Below, piece by piece: positions 1 through 7,736 of a stretch of DNA of 19,798 nucleotides. The stretch covers positions 1 through 19,798 of the forward strand of contig CAZSMU010000067.1 of the NCBI GenBank assembly GCA_964607915.1, written 5' to 3'. The stretch is from JADJPL01 sp964607915 (GTDB lineage: Bacteria > Bacteroidota > Bacteroidia > Chitinophagales > Saprospiraceae). A program made the position numbers and the translations under genes. Within the stretch, counting starts at the first letter, position 1; every line of letters begins with the position of its first letter. The notes under the pieces are model-generated. The model was not told the DNA's origin. It worked only from the letters and a program-made list of their open reading frames with translations, and ran no database searches.

Positions 1-131
1 AAGCCATCCCTCCCGGCAATTATGAGGTATATCTCGTAAAAAAACAGGCGCGGAGTACCACAGGCAAAGGCCATACGGTATTTTCGGTCATAGAATATTA
101 TTCTTCTGTGAAAGCGGTTCGGGTTATTTGA
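1..131 (+). CDS. 3' end of an unidentified protein (partial)
   Basis: One forward frame is open from the window edge (first full codon at base 3) to a TGA at 129-131. It gives about 42 residues beginning AIPPGNYEVYLVKK and ending KAVRVI. The other two forward frames stop within the first 40 bases. The composition (PGNYEVYLV, alternating hydrophobic residues) looks like the end of a beta-rich protein, but no family can be named from so short a piece. It converges on the permease, whose stop codon lies 7 bases further on. The start and most of the gene are outside the window. Confidence 0.5.
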   Translation, partial: AIPPGNYEVYLVKKQARSTTGKGHTVFSVIEYYSSVKAVRVI

Positions 132-138
132 TTCTTTT

Positions 139-1800
139 TCACCCTTTCGCCAACCTGCTGTTGCGGAAGCTGTACAGGAAGTAAATGCCCAACCCGATCG
201 CCATCCATCCGAAGAAGACCAGCCAGCTCTTGGCGGGGATTTCAATCATGAGATAGGCGCAGGACAGAAGCCCTAGCACCGGGATGAGGGAAAAGTTGCG
301 CAGGAAAGCAAGGGTGGCAATCCAAACCGCCAGGGCGAGGAAAACCAGAAACAAGAGCTCCTGGTAGCCTTCGTGCCCGATGTTCGCTACCGCCGCCACC
401 GTCCGGTTTCGGGTCAGAAACAGCACCGCTGCTACCAGTACGGGTATGATATACTTGCCGTTGATATAGGGCAGATTGAATTTTCCAGGCTCTTTCTCGA
501 TTCGTGGCAGCAAAAGGACGCCCCCGCAAACTAAGAAGAACGCAAACAAGGTGCCAATACTCGTAAGGTCGGTGACCAGCAGGTCATCTATGAACACGAC
601 CGGGATGCCCACGAGGAAGCCAGTGGCAATAGTGGCGAACCCGGGCGTCTTGTAGCGGGGGTGGATGGAGGCAAAGCGGCGGGGCAGCAGGCCGTCGCGG
701 CTCATGCTCATCCAGATGCGGGGCTGGCCAAGTTGGAATACCAGGAGTACACTGGTGGCCGCTACTACTGCACTTACCGATACCAGGAAGCCGATGCGCT
801 CCATTTTCAGTTTTTCAAAGACAAAGGCAATGGGGTCGCTCACGCCCTCGAATTCGGAATGGCGCACCATGCCCGTGATGACCAACGTGGTCACCACATA
901 GATGACGGTACAAATCAACAGAGAGTAAATCATGCCCCTGGGCAGGTCGCGCTGCGGATTTTTGCACTCTTCGGCAGTCGTGGAAATCGCATCGAAACCA
1001 ATATAGGCAAAAAATACGGCGGATACACCGCGCAGCACGCCCGTCATGCCATTGGGCAGAAACGGCGTCCAGTTCTCTGTCGTACCATTGGAAAAAATAT
1101 AACCGAGGCCTACAATGGCTACAAAAACCAGGATGATAATTTTCAACCAAACCATGGCATTGGCGCTGTTCTTGCTCTCCCGGATGCCGATGAGAGCCAG
1201 CCAGGTGACCAGTACGACGATTAAAAGCGCCGGTAGGTTGATGATAAATTTGAAACCCATGATACCCGGAGCCGTTAGATAGGCCATGCCTTCTACCGAC
1301 TCACCACTGGCCAGGGCGCGCTCGTAGGCTATTTTGGCGGGCTGATAGCCCACCGACAACCACTCGGGGAGCTGAATGTGCACCGCCTGCAGGATATTGT
1401 TGAAATACGCACTCCATGAAATCGCCACTACGATATTGCCGATGGCATACTCGAGGATGAGCGCCCAGCCTATGATCCAGGCTACGATTTCTCCGAAGGT
1501 CACATACGAATAGGTATAGGCACTTCCGGAAACCGGTACGCGGGAGGCAAACTCCGCATAGCACAAGGCGGTGAACCCGCAGGCCACTGCCGTGAGCATG
1601 AAGAGAAAAATCACCCCCGGCCCACCGTTGAACGCCGCATTGCCAATGGTAGAGAAGATACCGGCACCGATAACAGCGGCAATCCCCAGAAAGGTGAGAT
1701 CGCGAACGCCTAATGTCTTTTTTAAACTGGGGCCATGGGCTTCGTCTTCCCGGTCCAGCGCGGCTATGGGCTTTTGGCGGAACAACTGTGTGTATTTCAT
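139..1800 (-). CDS. APC-superfamily amino acid permease
   Basis: This 553-residue inner-membrane protein is expected to move amino acids, possibly cationic ones, by secondary transport. The first membrane segment carries the glycine-rich APC signature GIAAVIGAGIFSTIG (about residues 39-53), followed by CYAEFASRVPVSGSAYTY (about 80-97), the conserved TM3 region of the family. Further hydrophobic segments run to the C-terminus, consistent with 12-14 helices. The length and the long loop between TM3 and TM5 resemble the CAT-like branch. The ATG at 1800 is followed by a short cytosolic N-terminus, as expected. It is a single gene transcribed leftward, with 159 bases between it and mscL. The substrate cannot be read from the sequence. 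There is no visible link to the hydrogenase genes. Confidence 0.9.
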   Translation of the reverse strand: MKYTQLFRQKPIAALDREDEAHGPSLKKTLGVRDLTFLGIAAVIGAGIFSTIGNAAFNGGPGVIFLFMLTAVACGFTALCYAEFASRVPVSGSAYTYSYVTFGEIVAWIIGWALILEYAIGNIVVAISWSAYFNNILQAVHIQLPEWLSVGYQPAKIAYERALASGESVEGMAYLTAPGIMGFKFIINLPALLIVVLVTWLALIGIRESKNSANAMVWLKIIILVFVAIVGLGYIFSNGTTENWTPFLPNGMTGVLRGVSAVFFAYIGFDAISTTAEECKNPQRDLPRGMIYSLLICTVIYVVTTLVITGMVRHSEFEGVSDPIAFVFEKLKMERIGFLVSVSAVVAATSVLLVFQLGQPRIWMSMSRDGLLPRRFASIHPRYKTPGFATIATGFLVGIPVVFIDDLLVTDLTSIGTLFAFFLVCGGVLLLPRIEKEPGKFNLPYINGKYIIPVLVAAVLFLTRNRTVAAVANIGHEGYQELLFLVFLALAVWIATLAFLRNFSLIPVLGLLSCAYLMIEIPAKSWLVFFGWMAIGLGIYFLYSFRNSRLAKG

Positions 1801-1927
1801 GAAACGCTCATTTTTATCTCCGAAGAAACGGATTTTTTGGCGTTTCCAACCATTTATCCCGCTTTTTTTATGAATGCCCCAAGCCTGTTCTGTGCATCAG
1901 ACTTACAGGGAAGGGTCATCGAGAGGC

Positions 1928-1951
1928 CAAGGGTCTTCGCCGACCCCCTTG
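1928..1951 (-). terminator. Weak hairpin downstream of mscL
   Basis: Just past the mscL stop codon, arms CAAGGG-TC and GA-CCC-TTG can pair around the loop GGCGAA (leftward strand), with a two-base bulge. No T-run follows on that strand, so it is a poor intrinsic terminator and may have no role. The rest of the 159-base gap before the permease shows no gene. Confidence 0.25.
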
Positions 1952-1959
1952 CAACAAGC

Positions 1960-2376
1960 CTATTTTTTGAGTAGATCCCGAATTTCCGCAAGCAATTCCT
2001 CCTGGGTAGGACCAGCAGGAGCAGGTACTTCGGCTTTTTTCAACTTGTTGACCGCCTTGACTACAAAAAATAATGCAAGCGCTACGATGAGGAAGGAAAG
2101 GACAGCGTTGATAAACAGACCATACGCCAGGACAACACCTCCCGCACTGCGGATTTCTGCTACGGAGGACAGCGAGACATCTACCCCTTCCGGCGCCTTG
2201 AGCAGGATGAACAGATTGCTGTAATCCGCAGAGGCAGAGACCATAGAGAGTAGGGGCATCAAGATATCCCCTACCAAAGAGTTGATAATGGTGCCAAATG
2301 CCGCACCGATTACGATGCCGATCGCCATGTCGAGCATGCTGCCCTTTAGCGCAAATTCTTTGAATTCTTTGAGCAT
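1960..2376 (-). CDS. mscL: Large-conductance mechanosensitive channel MscL
   Basis: This 138-residue protein would form a homopentameric inner-membrane channel that opens under membrane tension and releases solutes during osmotic downshock. The N-terminus MLKEFKEFALKGSMLDMAIG is the typical amphipathic S1 helix running into TM1, which contains GIVIGAAFGTIINSLVGDILMP (about 20-41). TM2 is around residues 83-107 (LAYGLFINAVLSFLIVALALFFVV). A charged C-terminal helix ends EELLAEIRDLLKK, the usual cytoplasmic bundle, separated by a Pro/Ala linker. The length matches the family. It is divergent from hypB and shares a 109-142 bp upstream region that contains an 18-bp operator-like repeat, so it could be affected by the hydrogenase regulator, although osmotic channels are normally independent of such genes. 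Confidence 0.95.
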   Translation of the reverse strand: MLKEFKEFALKGSMLDMAIGIVIGAAFGTIINSLVGDILMPLLSMVSASADYSNLFILLKAPEGVDVSLSSVAEIRSAGGVVLAYGLFINAVLSFLIVALALFFVVKAVNKLKKAEVPAPAGPTQEELLAEIRDLLKK

Positions 2377-2395
2377 GGTTTTCAGGTTTTAGAAC

Positions 2396-2403
2396 TAAAT
2401 TTG
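2396..2403 (+). promoter_or_regulatory. Putative -7 element of the hyp operon promoter
   Basis: TAAATTTG matches the Bacteroidota -7 consensus TAnnTTTG at all six fixed positions. It lies 6 bases upstream of the operator-like palindrome, so transcription would start close to base 2408-2411, at the left edge of that palindrome. A TTTG at 2368-2371 is 24 bases upstream, slightly beyond the usual 17-23 base spacing for a -33 element. The leader before the preferred hypB ATG would be about 110 bases. Confidence 0.45.
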
Positions 2404-2409
2404 TAGTAA

Positions 2410-2427
2410 TTAGAAAATATTTTCTAA
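2410..2427. promoter_or_regulatory. Operator-like palindrome, copy 1 (mscL-hypB)
   Basis: TTAGAAAATATTTTCTAA is a perfect 18-bp inverted repeat with arms TTAGAAA and TTTCTAA around ATAT. The same arms recur before the hydrogenase small-subunit gene (twice) and before the 119-residue/TetR pair (one mismatch). Length and symmetry suit a dimeric TetR-family regulator. The site would overlap the predicted start of the hyp transcript, a position typical of repression. Confidence 0.7.
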
Positions 2428-2518
2428 AATAAGGGGTAATTTGCCCTAATCGGAATATTATTGTAGCTCCAAGAGGTGGTGATGTGTGCCTATTGAAACC
2501 AAAATTACGAACATTTTT

Positions 2519-3253
2519 ATGGAATATACAACAGTCCCTAAGTCCAACCGCAATGCCCGGGGCACGATAGCGTGCGACAACACGACCCTGCATCTGCTGC
2601 AGGCCAATGACTTTGTGGCCGAAGCCATTCGGAAGCAGATGGCAGAACGGGGCATATTGCTGGTCAACATCACCTCGTCGGCCGGTAGTGGCAAAACGAC
2701 CCTTATGCAGGAAACGGCGCGCCGCCTGAGTCCCCGCATGAAAATGGCGGTGCTCGTCGGCGACCTGGATACGGAACGGGATGCGGAGCGCATCCGGCAG
2801 ACCGGTATCGAAGCGCTGCAAATCGTGACGGGGGGCATCTGCCATCTCGAGGCACAAATGGTATGGCAGGGAATGCAATCCATTGATCTGGAAGGGGTTG
2901 AACTCCTTTTCATAGAAAACGTGGGCAATCTGGTCTGCCCGGCTTCTTTTGACCTTGGAGAGGATTTCCGGGTCACCCTGCTGGCCAGTACCGAGGGCGA
3001 CGACAAGCCAAAGAAATATCCGCGCATGTTCCTCACCAGTGAGCTCATGCTCGTTTCTAAATCGGATCTGCTCCCGTATCTCCCGTTTTCGGTAGAAGCG
3101 GCTATCCAGGATGCCCGCGATGTAAATCCCGGGATAGAGGCCATCACCCTGTCCAGTACGAGCGGTGAGGGCATAGAGGCATGGTGCAACTGGCTCGAAA
3201 CGCGGGTGCAGGCAAAAAAAGCGGGCTTGCTGAAAAGTGCCCCCGCGCAATAA
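2519..3253 (+). CDS. hypB: Hydrogenase nickel-insertion GTPase HypB
   Basis: HypB is a cytoplasmic GTPase that works with HypA to load nickel into the [NiFe] hydrogenase large subunit. Counting from this ATG (244 residues), the Walker A loop is SSAGSGKTT (53-61), GDLDTERDAERI follows at 81-92, and the metal-binding GGICHLEA places Cys108-His109 in the G domain. IENVGNLVCPASFDLGED is the conserved switch region, and SKSDLLPY takes the place of the NKxD base-recognition motif. It lacks the N-terminal CxxCGC high-affinity site of E. coli HypB and any His-rich nickel-storage stretch. The frame is also open to a GTG at 2486 (11 more residues). The ATG is preferred because the GTG extension adds nothing conserved. 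It is first in a rightward operon, 30 bases before hypC. Confidence 0.95.
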   Translation: MEYTTVPKSNRNARGTIACDNTTLHLLQANDFVAEAIRKQMAERGILLVNITSSAGSGKTTLMQETARRLSPRMKMAVLVGDLDTERDAERIRQTGIEALQIVTGGICHLEAQMVWQGMQSIDLEGVELLFIENVGNLVCPASFDLGEDFRVTLLASTEGDDKPKKYPRMFLTSELMLVSKSDLLPYLPFSVEAAIQDARDVNPGIEAITLSSTSGEGIEAWCNWLETRVQAKKAGLLKSAPAQ

Positions 3254-3283
3254 GTCTATTAAACCAAAAAAAATCACATCGCT

Positions 3284-3544
3284 ATGTGTTTGGCAATACC
3301 CGGAAAGATTCAATCCATAGAGCCCCGCTACAACGGCCTGGTGCGGATGGCGAAAGTACAATTTGGCGGCATCGTCAAAGAGGCAAGTCTCGATATGCTC
3401 CCGGAAGCGGCCGTTGGGGATTACGTGTTGGTACACGTGGGAGTAGCGATCAGTCTTATACACGAAGAGGAGGCACAAAAAACGCTGAGTTACTTGCAAG
3501 AGATAGGCGAATTGGACGAACTTACGCCCGGTGCGCATCTATAA
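3284..3544 (+). CDS. hypC: Hydrogenase maturation chaperone HypC
   Basis: This small chaperone (86 residues) shuttles the Fe(CN)2CO unit with HypD and binds the large-subunit precursor. The N-terminus MCLAIPGKI carries the invariant Cys2 and the family signature. The central beta-barrel part reads VGDYVLVHVGVAISLI (about 49-64), followed by a helical tail EEEAQKTLSYLQEI, as in HypC/HupF. The length is normal. It lies 30 bases after hypB and 17 bases before hypD, consistent with one transcript. Confidence 0.96.
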   Translation: MCLAIPGKIQSIEPRYNGLVRMAKVQFGGIVKEASLDMLPEAAVGDYVLVHVGVAISLIHEEEAQKTLSYLQEIGELDELTPGAHL

Positions 3545-3561
3545 CGATCAAAACTACCCGT

Positions 3562-4668
3562 ATGAAATACATCAGCGAATTTCGGGATGCCGATCTCATG
3601 GCGCAGTACCTCGAGGAAATACGGCATACCGTGACGCGTCCCTGGACCATTATGGAGGTCTGTGGAGGCCAGACGCATAGCTTGGTCAAAAACGGCATTC
3701 TCAACCTGTTGCCGCCTGAGGTGCAGATGGTGCATGGCCCGGGCTGCCCTGTTTGTGTCACCCCCCTCCATTTGATTGACAAAGCGGTTTTCCTGGCAGA
3801 GGAAAAAGGCGTCATTCTCTGTTCTTACGGGGATATGATTCGCGTACCGGGCTCCAGGCGCAGCCTGCTGGAATCCAAAGCGAGGGGGGCGGATGTGCGC
3901 ATCCTCTATTCCCCCCTGGAAGCGGTACAGATTGCGCGGGAAAACCCGGACCGGGAGGTAGTGTTTTTTGCGGTGGGATTTGAGACCACAGCCCCTGCCA
4001 ACGCGCTTTCGGTAGTGCATGCTGAGCGCGCAGGGGTGCGGAATTACGCCATCCTGGCTTCCCATGTGCTGGTGCCCCCGGCCATCGAAGCCGTGATGAA
4101 CGACCCGGATTCCAACATACAGGGCTTCCTGGCGGCGGGGCACGTGTGTACGATTATGGGCATAGGGGAATACTATCCCCTGGCGGAACGATACCGTATT
4201 CCCCTCGTCGTTACGGGCTTTGAACCGGTGGATCTGGCGCAGGGCATTCTGATGACCGTGCGGCAATTGGAAAAAGGCCGGCACGAGCTCGAAAACCAGT
4301 ACAGCCGTGTGGTGCGGGCAGAGGGCAACCCCGAAGCGCGCAAAGTCATCGAGCAAGTGTTCAGGATAACAGACCGCGAGTGGCGGGGAATCGGGGTTAT
4401 CCCGATGAGCGGCTACGAAATGCGCCCGGAGTACGCCGATTATGATGCGAATGTCAAGTTCAATGTCAATATTGAAAAGGTACCTGAAAATGCAGAGTGT
4501 ATCGCAGGCCAGGTTTTGAAAGGGATTAAAAAACCCCACGAGTGCCCACAATTTGGCAAAGGCTGTACTCCGCAAATGCCTCTGGGCGCGCCGATGGTAT
4601 CCAGCGAGGGCGCCTGTGCCGCCTATTACCACTTTTCCAGAGCGATGGAAGAATTTAACGTGTCATGA
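3562..4668 (+). CDS. hypD: Hydrogenase maturation factor HypD
   Basis: HypD is the cytoplasmic Fe-S scaffold on which the iron atom receives its two CN and one CO ligands, in complex with HypC and HypE. From the ATG at 3562 the protein has 368 residues, the usual size. It shows EVCGGQTHS (Cys34) and HGPGCPVCVTP (Cys62, Cys65), equivalent to the essential E. coli cysteines. The C-terminal part contains ECIAGQVLKG, HECPQFGKGC and EGACAAYY, the cysteine-rich cluster-binding region. The reading frame stays open upstream through hypC, but homology begins exactly at MKYISEFRD. The stop codon overlaps the hypE start (ATGA), indicating translational coupling. Confidence 0.97.
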   Translation: MKYISEFRDADLMAQYLEEIRHTVTRPWTIMEVCGGQTHSLVKNGILNLLPPEVQMVHGPGCPVCVTPLHLIDKAVFLAEEKGVILCSYGDMIRVPGSRRSLLESKARGADVRILYSPLEAVQIARENPDREVVFFAVGFETTAPANALSVVHAERAGVRNYAILASHVLVPPAIEAVMNDPDSNIQGFLAAGHVCTIMGIGEYYPLAERYRIPLVVTGFEPVDLAQGILMTVRQLEKGRHELENQYSRVVRAEGNPEARKVIEQVFRITDREWRGIGVIPMSGYEMRPEYADYDANVKFNVNIEKVPENAECIAGQVLKGIKKPHECPQFGKGCTPQMPLGAPMVSSEGACAAYYHFSRAMEEFNVS

Positions 4669-5720
4669 ACGAACGGATAAAAATGGAGTTGCAGTGCCCC
4701 ATGCCACAACTCGATTTCGACATCATCACCCTGGGGCATGGAAGTGGGGGATTGCTCACCAACAAACTCCTGGAAAGCGGCGTCTTCGACCTGCTCAAAA
4801 ACGATTACCTCGACCAGCGGCACGATGGGGCTACACTCTCCATACAGGGCCCTCTGGCGTTCTCGACCGATAGCTATGTCATTTCGCCTGTGTTCTTTCC
4901 CGGGGGCAACATAGGTGAGCTGGCCGTGAACGGAACGGTCAACGACCTGGCGATGTGCGGGGCCCTCCCGCAATATCTCTCCCTGGCGTTTATCCTCGAA
5001 GAAGGACTTGCCATGAGCGATTTCTGGAAAGTATTGGTCAGTGTGAAGTTCGCGGCCGAACGGGCAGGGGTGCAAATCGTCACTGGCGATACGAAAGTGG
5101 TGGAGCGGGGCAAAGGAGACCAGATTTTTATCAATACTTCCGGGGTGGGGCCATTGCACCCCCGTGCGCACATCAGCAAGCAGCGCGTCGCAGCGGGCGA
5201 CCGCATCCTGATTAGCGGGCCGATTGCCGCGCACGGTATCGCGATTTTGAGTCTGCGCCAGGGCCTTGCGTTTGAAAGTACGATTCAAAGCGATACGGTA
5301 AACCTCAACCATACGGTCAGCGCTTTGCTGGATGTATTCGGAGAGGATATACATGTCTTGCACGACCCCACGCGGGGCGGGGTGGCAGCGGTACTGAACG
5401 AAATGGCGCGCGATACGCGCCTTGGTATCGAATTGTGGCAAAAGAAACTGCCCATCGCCGAAGAGGTGCAAGGCGCCTGCGAATTGCTCGGACTCGATCC
5501 TTTGTACGTAGCCAATGAAGGCGTTTTCCTCGCCGTGGTAGCCCCGCAAGTAGCGGATGCCCTGCTGGCGCATCTGCAACAAGACGAAAACGGAGCGCAT
5601 GCGGCCATCATAGGGGAAGTGGTAGAGGGACATCCGGGCCAGGTATTGCTGCACAGTTCGATTGGGGGGAAGCGCGTGGTGAATATGCCGTTAGGGGAAC
5701 AATTGCCTCGTATTTGCTGA
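4665..5720 (+). CDS. hypE: Hydrogenase maturation protein HypE
   Basis: HypE converts the carbamoyl group placed on its C-terminal cysteine by HypF into a thiocyanate, in an ATP-dependent dehydration, and passes cyanide to HypC-HypD. The 351-residue protein belongs to the PurM/SelD-like ATPase family. GHGSGG lies near the N-terminus (about 24-29), FSTDSYV at about 66-72, and a DPTRGG motif in the second domain. The chain ends in PRIC, so the essential terminal Cys351 is present. The start overlaps the hypD stop by 4 bases. A second ATG (4683) six codons later is possible. Its partner HypF is not encoded in this window. Confidence 0.97.
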   Translation: MNERIKMELQCPMPQLDFDIITLGHGSGGLLTNKLLESGVFDLLKNDYLDQRHDGATLSIQGPLAFSTDSYVISPVFFPGGNIGELAVNGTVNDLAMCGALPQYLSLAFILEEGLAMSDFWKVLVSVKFAAERAGVQIVTGDTKVVERGKGDQIFINTSGVGPLHPRAHISKQRVAAGDRILISGPIAAHGIAILSLRQGLAFESTIQSDTVNLNHTVSALLDVFGEDIHVLHDPTRGGVAAVLNEMARDTRLGIELWQKKLPIAEEVQGACELLGLDPLYVANEGVFLAVVAPQVADALLAHLQQDENGAHAAIIGEVVEGHPGQVLLHSSIGGKRVVNMPLGEQLPRIC

Positions 5721-5726
5721 TGCTAT

Positions 5727-6872
5727 ATGTCGTATGAAGCTCTGAATATCACCCTGAAAGCAGGGGCTGCAGCAGGTGGCCCGGCAGAGGAAGCACCCTC
5801 ACTGCTGCGGGATCAGAAGATCTTTATGGGGTCTCCGGATACCCCCCTGCTCGCACCGCGCGGGGTCTTTTTAGCGAACAATACCTTGTGGGTGGCCGAT
5901 ACGGCCCAGAACCGGATATTCGCATGGCACCATGCGGATGAACTGCCAACCCATGCCGTGCCGGATCTGGTCCTGGGGCAGGAAGAAGCGACGGCTACAG
6001 GCCGCAATGCAGGCAAAGGGGTAAGTGCGGATTCCCTTCAGTACCCATCGGCTATCTGGTCAGACGGTCAGCGCCTCATCGTCGCCGATGCATGGAATCA
6101 CCGCGTATTGATTTGGCATTCGCTGCCGCAGCGAAATGGCCAGCCCGCCGATGTAGTACTGGGCCAGCCCGATTTTTTCCAGAACGAACCCAACGCGAAA
6201 GGCGTCGGCGCTGCCCCGGATGCGCGCACACTCTACTGGCCTTACGGGGTCTTCAGCGATGGACAGCACCTGTGGGTGGCGGATACGGGCAATCGCCGCA
6301 CGCTTTACTTCGACCAGATACCGACCTGTTCCTTCAGTCCGGCGGATGCAGTCATCGGAAAAACGTCCTTTGAGGAACGAGACTACGACCACGAGGATGC
6401 CGTGTGGCCTTACTCCGTGAAAGTCAGTCCGCAGGGAGTACTGGCTATCACCGATACCCAGTTTTGCAGGGTACTGATTTGGAAGGACTGGAGGACAGCG
6501 CTGTCGCAAAAAGCGGATGGTATCCTCGGCCAGCCGGATATCCACAGCAACGGGATCAATCAGTACGGACTGCTTCCCGATGCGCACACCCTGAACTGGT
6601 GCTACGATACGGCATTTTTCAAGAATGGTATTTTGATAGCGGATACCGGGAATAGCCGGGTATTGGGATTTGGGGAAATCCCCGCTCAAAACGCTGCAGC
6701 GGCGCAATCGCTGTTTGGGAAGCCCCATTTCAGGATGGGGGGAGAACAAGCTGACCACGCGCCTGCGAGCGAAAAGTCCCTGTATTGGCCTTTTTCGGTG
6801 AATGTTGACCGGAACCGCCTGGCGATTGCGGATACCGGCAATCACCGCATTATTTTGGCAACATTAGAATAG
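5727..6872 (+). CDS. Cytosolic six-bladed NHL-repeat propeller
   Basis: This 381-residue protein contains six NHL repeats: LWVADTAQNR (54-63), LIVADAWNHR (117-126), LWVADTGNRR (182-191), LAITDTQFCR (239-248), LIADTGNSR (303-311) and LAIADTGNHR (365-374). Five of the blades are also marked by a recurring D-x-VLGQPDF-like motif (near 80, 142, 207, 264 and 328). Six blades would close a beta-propeller. There is no signal peptide or membrane segment, so it should be cytoplasmic, unlike many NHL proteins. It starts 6 bases after hypE and ends 10 bases before the nickel permease, so it belongs to the hyp operon. A scaffold or assembly role in hydrogenase maturation or complex formation is inferred from position only. 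I recall NHL genes near group 2a/1h hydrogenases but cannot verify this here. Confidence 0.85.
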   Translation: MSYEALNITLKAGAAAGGPAEEAPSLLRDQKIFMGSPDTPLLAPRGVFLANNTLWVADTAQNRIFAWHHADELPTHAVPDLVLGQEEATATGRNAGKGVSADSLQYPSAIWSDGQRLIVADAWNHRVLIWHSLPQRNGQPADVVLGQPDFFQNEPNAKGVGAAPDARTLYWPYGVFSDGQHLWVADTGNRRTLYFDQIPTCSFSPADAVIGKTSFEERDYDHEDAVWPYSVKVSPQGVLAITDTQFCRVLIWKDWRTALSQKADGILGQPDIHSNGINQYGLLPDAHTLNWCYDTAFFKNGILIADTGNSRVLGFGEIPAQNAAAAQSLFGKPHFRMGGEQADHAPASEKSLYWPFSVNVDRNRLAIADTGNHRIILATLE

Positions 6873-6882
6873 CATATCCTGT

Positions 6883-7512
6883 ATGACAAATGCACTACCC
6901 ATTCTCTTTGCGGCGGCGGTCGGATTCGGCCATGCCTTTGAACTCGATCACCTCCTCGCGGTGGGCAATATGGTCACCCGCCGAAAAACCATCCGCGAGG
7001 CTATCCGCGATGGGGTGTATTGGGGACTGGGCCACACTTCCACCATTTTAATGATCGGGGCGCTCATCCTTTTGGCGCGGGTCGGTATCGCAGAACGCAC
7101 GTTCCAGTATTTTGAAGCCGGGGTAGGGGCCATGCTCGTAGCATTGGGCCTGCACCGGATATGGAAGCGGAAATCGCTTCAACAATCCGACCTGCACGAC
7201 CACCCGCACCCCCATGCAGACCGCCGCTTGGCCTACGGGGTGGGGTTGACGCATGGCCTGGCCGGAAGTGGCGCCTTAATCCTGCTGGTGATGACCGAGA
7301 TAAAGGATACGCTCCCCGCAGTCTTATACCTCCTGGTTTTTGGGGTCGGCTCCATTGTGGGTATGATGCTGGCATCGGGGATTTTCAGCCTTCCTTTTTC
7401 CCGAAATTTTGCCCAGGCCGGTGCCTGGCGCCAGCGACTTACTTTACTTTCATCCCTGCTCTGTATTTTCTTTGGGGGAAGAATCATTTTTGAAAACCTG
7501 CTGGGCTCATGA
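6883..7512 (+). CDS. NicO/UreH-like nickel permease
   Basis: This 209-residue inner-membrane protein has about six hydrophobic segments and probably imports Ni2+ for the hydrogenase. TM1 carries HAFELDH (17-23), matching the HX4DH nickel/cobalt transporter signature. A second conserved histidine lies in GLGHTST (His51), and a third in GLTHGLAGSG (His124). The loop between the N- and C-terminal halves is His-rich (His105, 107, 109, 111, alternating with Asp/Pro), a likely metal-binding segment. Placement among hyp genes points to nickel rather than cobalt. HupE/UreJ is an alternative label, but the short form with HAFELDH looks closer to UreH/NicO. Its stop overlaps the next ATG (ATGA). Confidence 0.85.
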   Translation: MTNALPILFAAAVGFGHAFELDHLLAVGNMVTRRKTIREAIRDGVYWGLGHTSTILMIGALILLARVGIAERTFQYFEAGVGAMLVALGLHRIWKRKSLQQSDLHDHPHPHADRRLAYGVGLTHGLAGSGALILLVMTEIKDTLPAVLYLLVFGVGSIVGMMLASGIFSLPFSRNFAQAGAWRQRLTLLSSLLCIFFGGRIIFENLLGS

Positions 7513-7736
7513 GCATGGAAGCGGAACATGCCAGGGCCCAGTTCCTGGAAGCCGTCGCCCGCCACGGCCTAAAGGTGTTATCCGATGATGGACGCACTAT
7601 AGAGCTGGAAAAAGAGTACTCTGTTGAAGTGGAGTCAAACGGCTTGTTGAAATTGCGCTCGGAAGGTTTGGTCGTCGCCCCGTTTTCGGATGCAGAGGAG
7701 TTGTGTCGGTTTATAAAGGAGACAACATGGCTATAA
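7509..7736 (+). CDS. 75-residue protein of unknown function
   Basis: I do not recognise a family. The ATG overlaps the stop of the nickel permease by 4 bases, and the stop overlaps the next start by 10 bases, so the frame is held tightly inside the operon. The sequence is acidic and soluble, with no cysteines in its first half (one Cys near residue 67), no signal peptide and no membrane helix. A predicted helix (about 4-19) is followed by beta strands (IELEKEYSVEVESNGLLKLR) and a C-terminal helix (DAEELCRFIKETTW). It may be a small partner or adaptor of the neighbouring DUF151-UVR protein or of the permease. Confidence 0.65.
   Translation: MSMEAEHARAQFLEAVARHGLKVLSDDGRTIELEKEYSVEVESNGLLKLRSEGLVVAPFSDAEELCRFIKETTWL

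Noticed and set aside
1801..1846. Inverted arms GAAACGC ... GCGTTTC just upstream of the permease ATG
   Set aside because: The 32-base spacer and single occurrence give no reason to call it an operator. It could be a leader stem but cannot be supported.
2486..2518. GTG start for HypB adding 11 residues
   Set aside because: The extension has no conserved or metal-binding residues and an ATG follows at 2519; a start at 2486 remains possible.
3054..3060. TTTCTAA inside hypB as a further regulator half-site
   Set aside because: No TTAGAAA partner lies at the right distance and it is in the middle of a gene; a 7-base match is expected by chance.
1916..3538. Long open leftward frame (about 540 codons) across mscL, hypB and hypC
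   Set aside because: It runs antisense to hypB and hypC and out of frame through mscL. The product is rich in His, Arg and Cys without domain signatures, as expected of an antisense shadow in GC-rich coding DNA.
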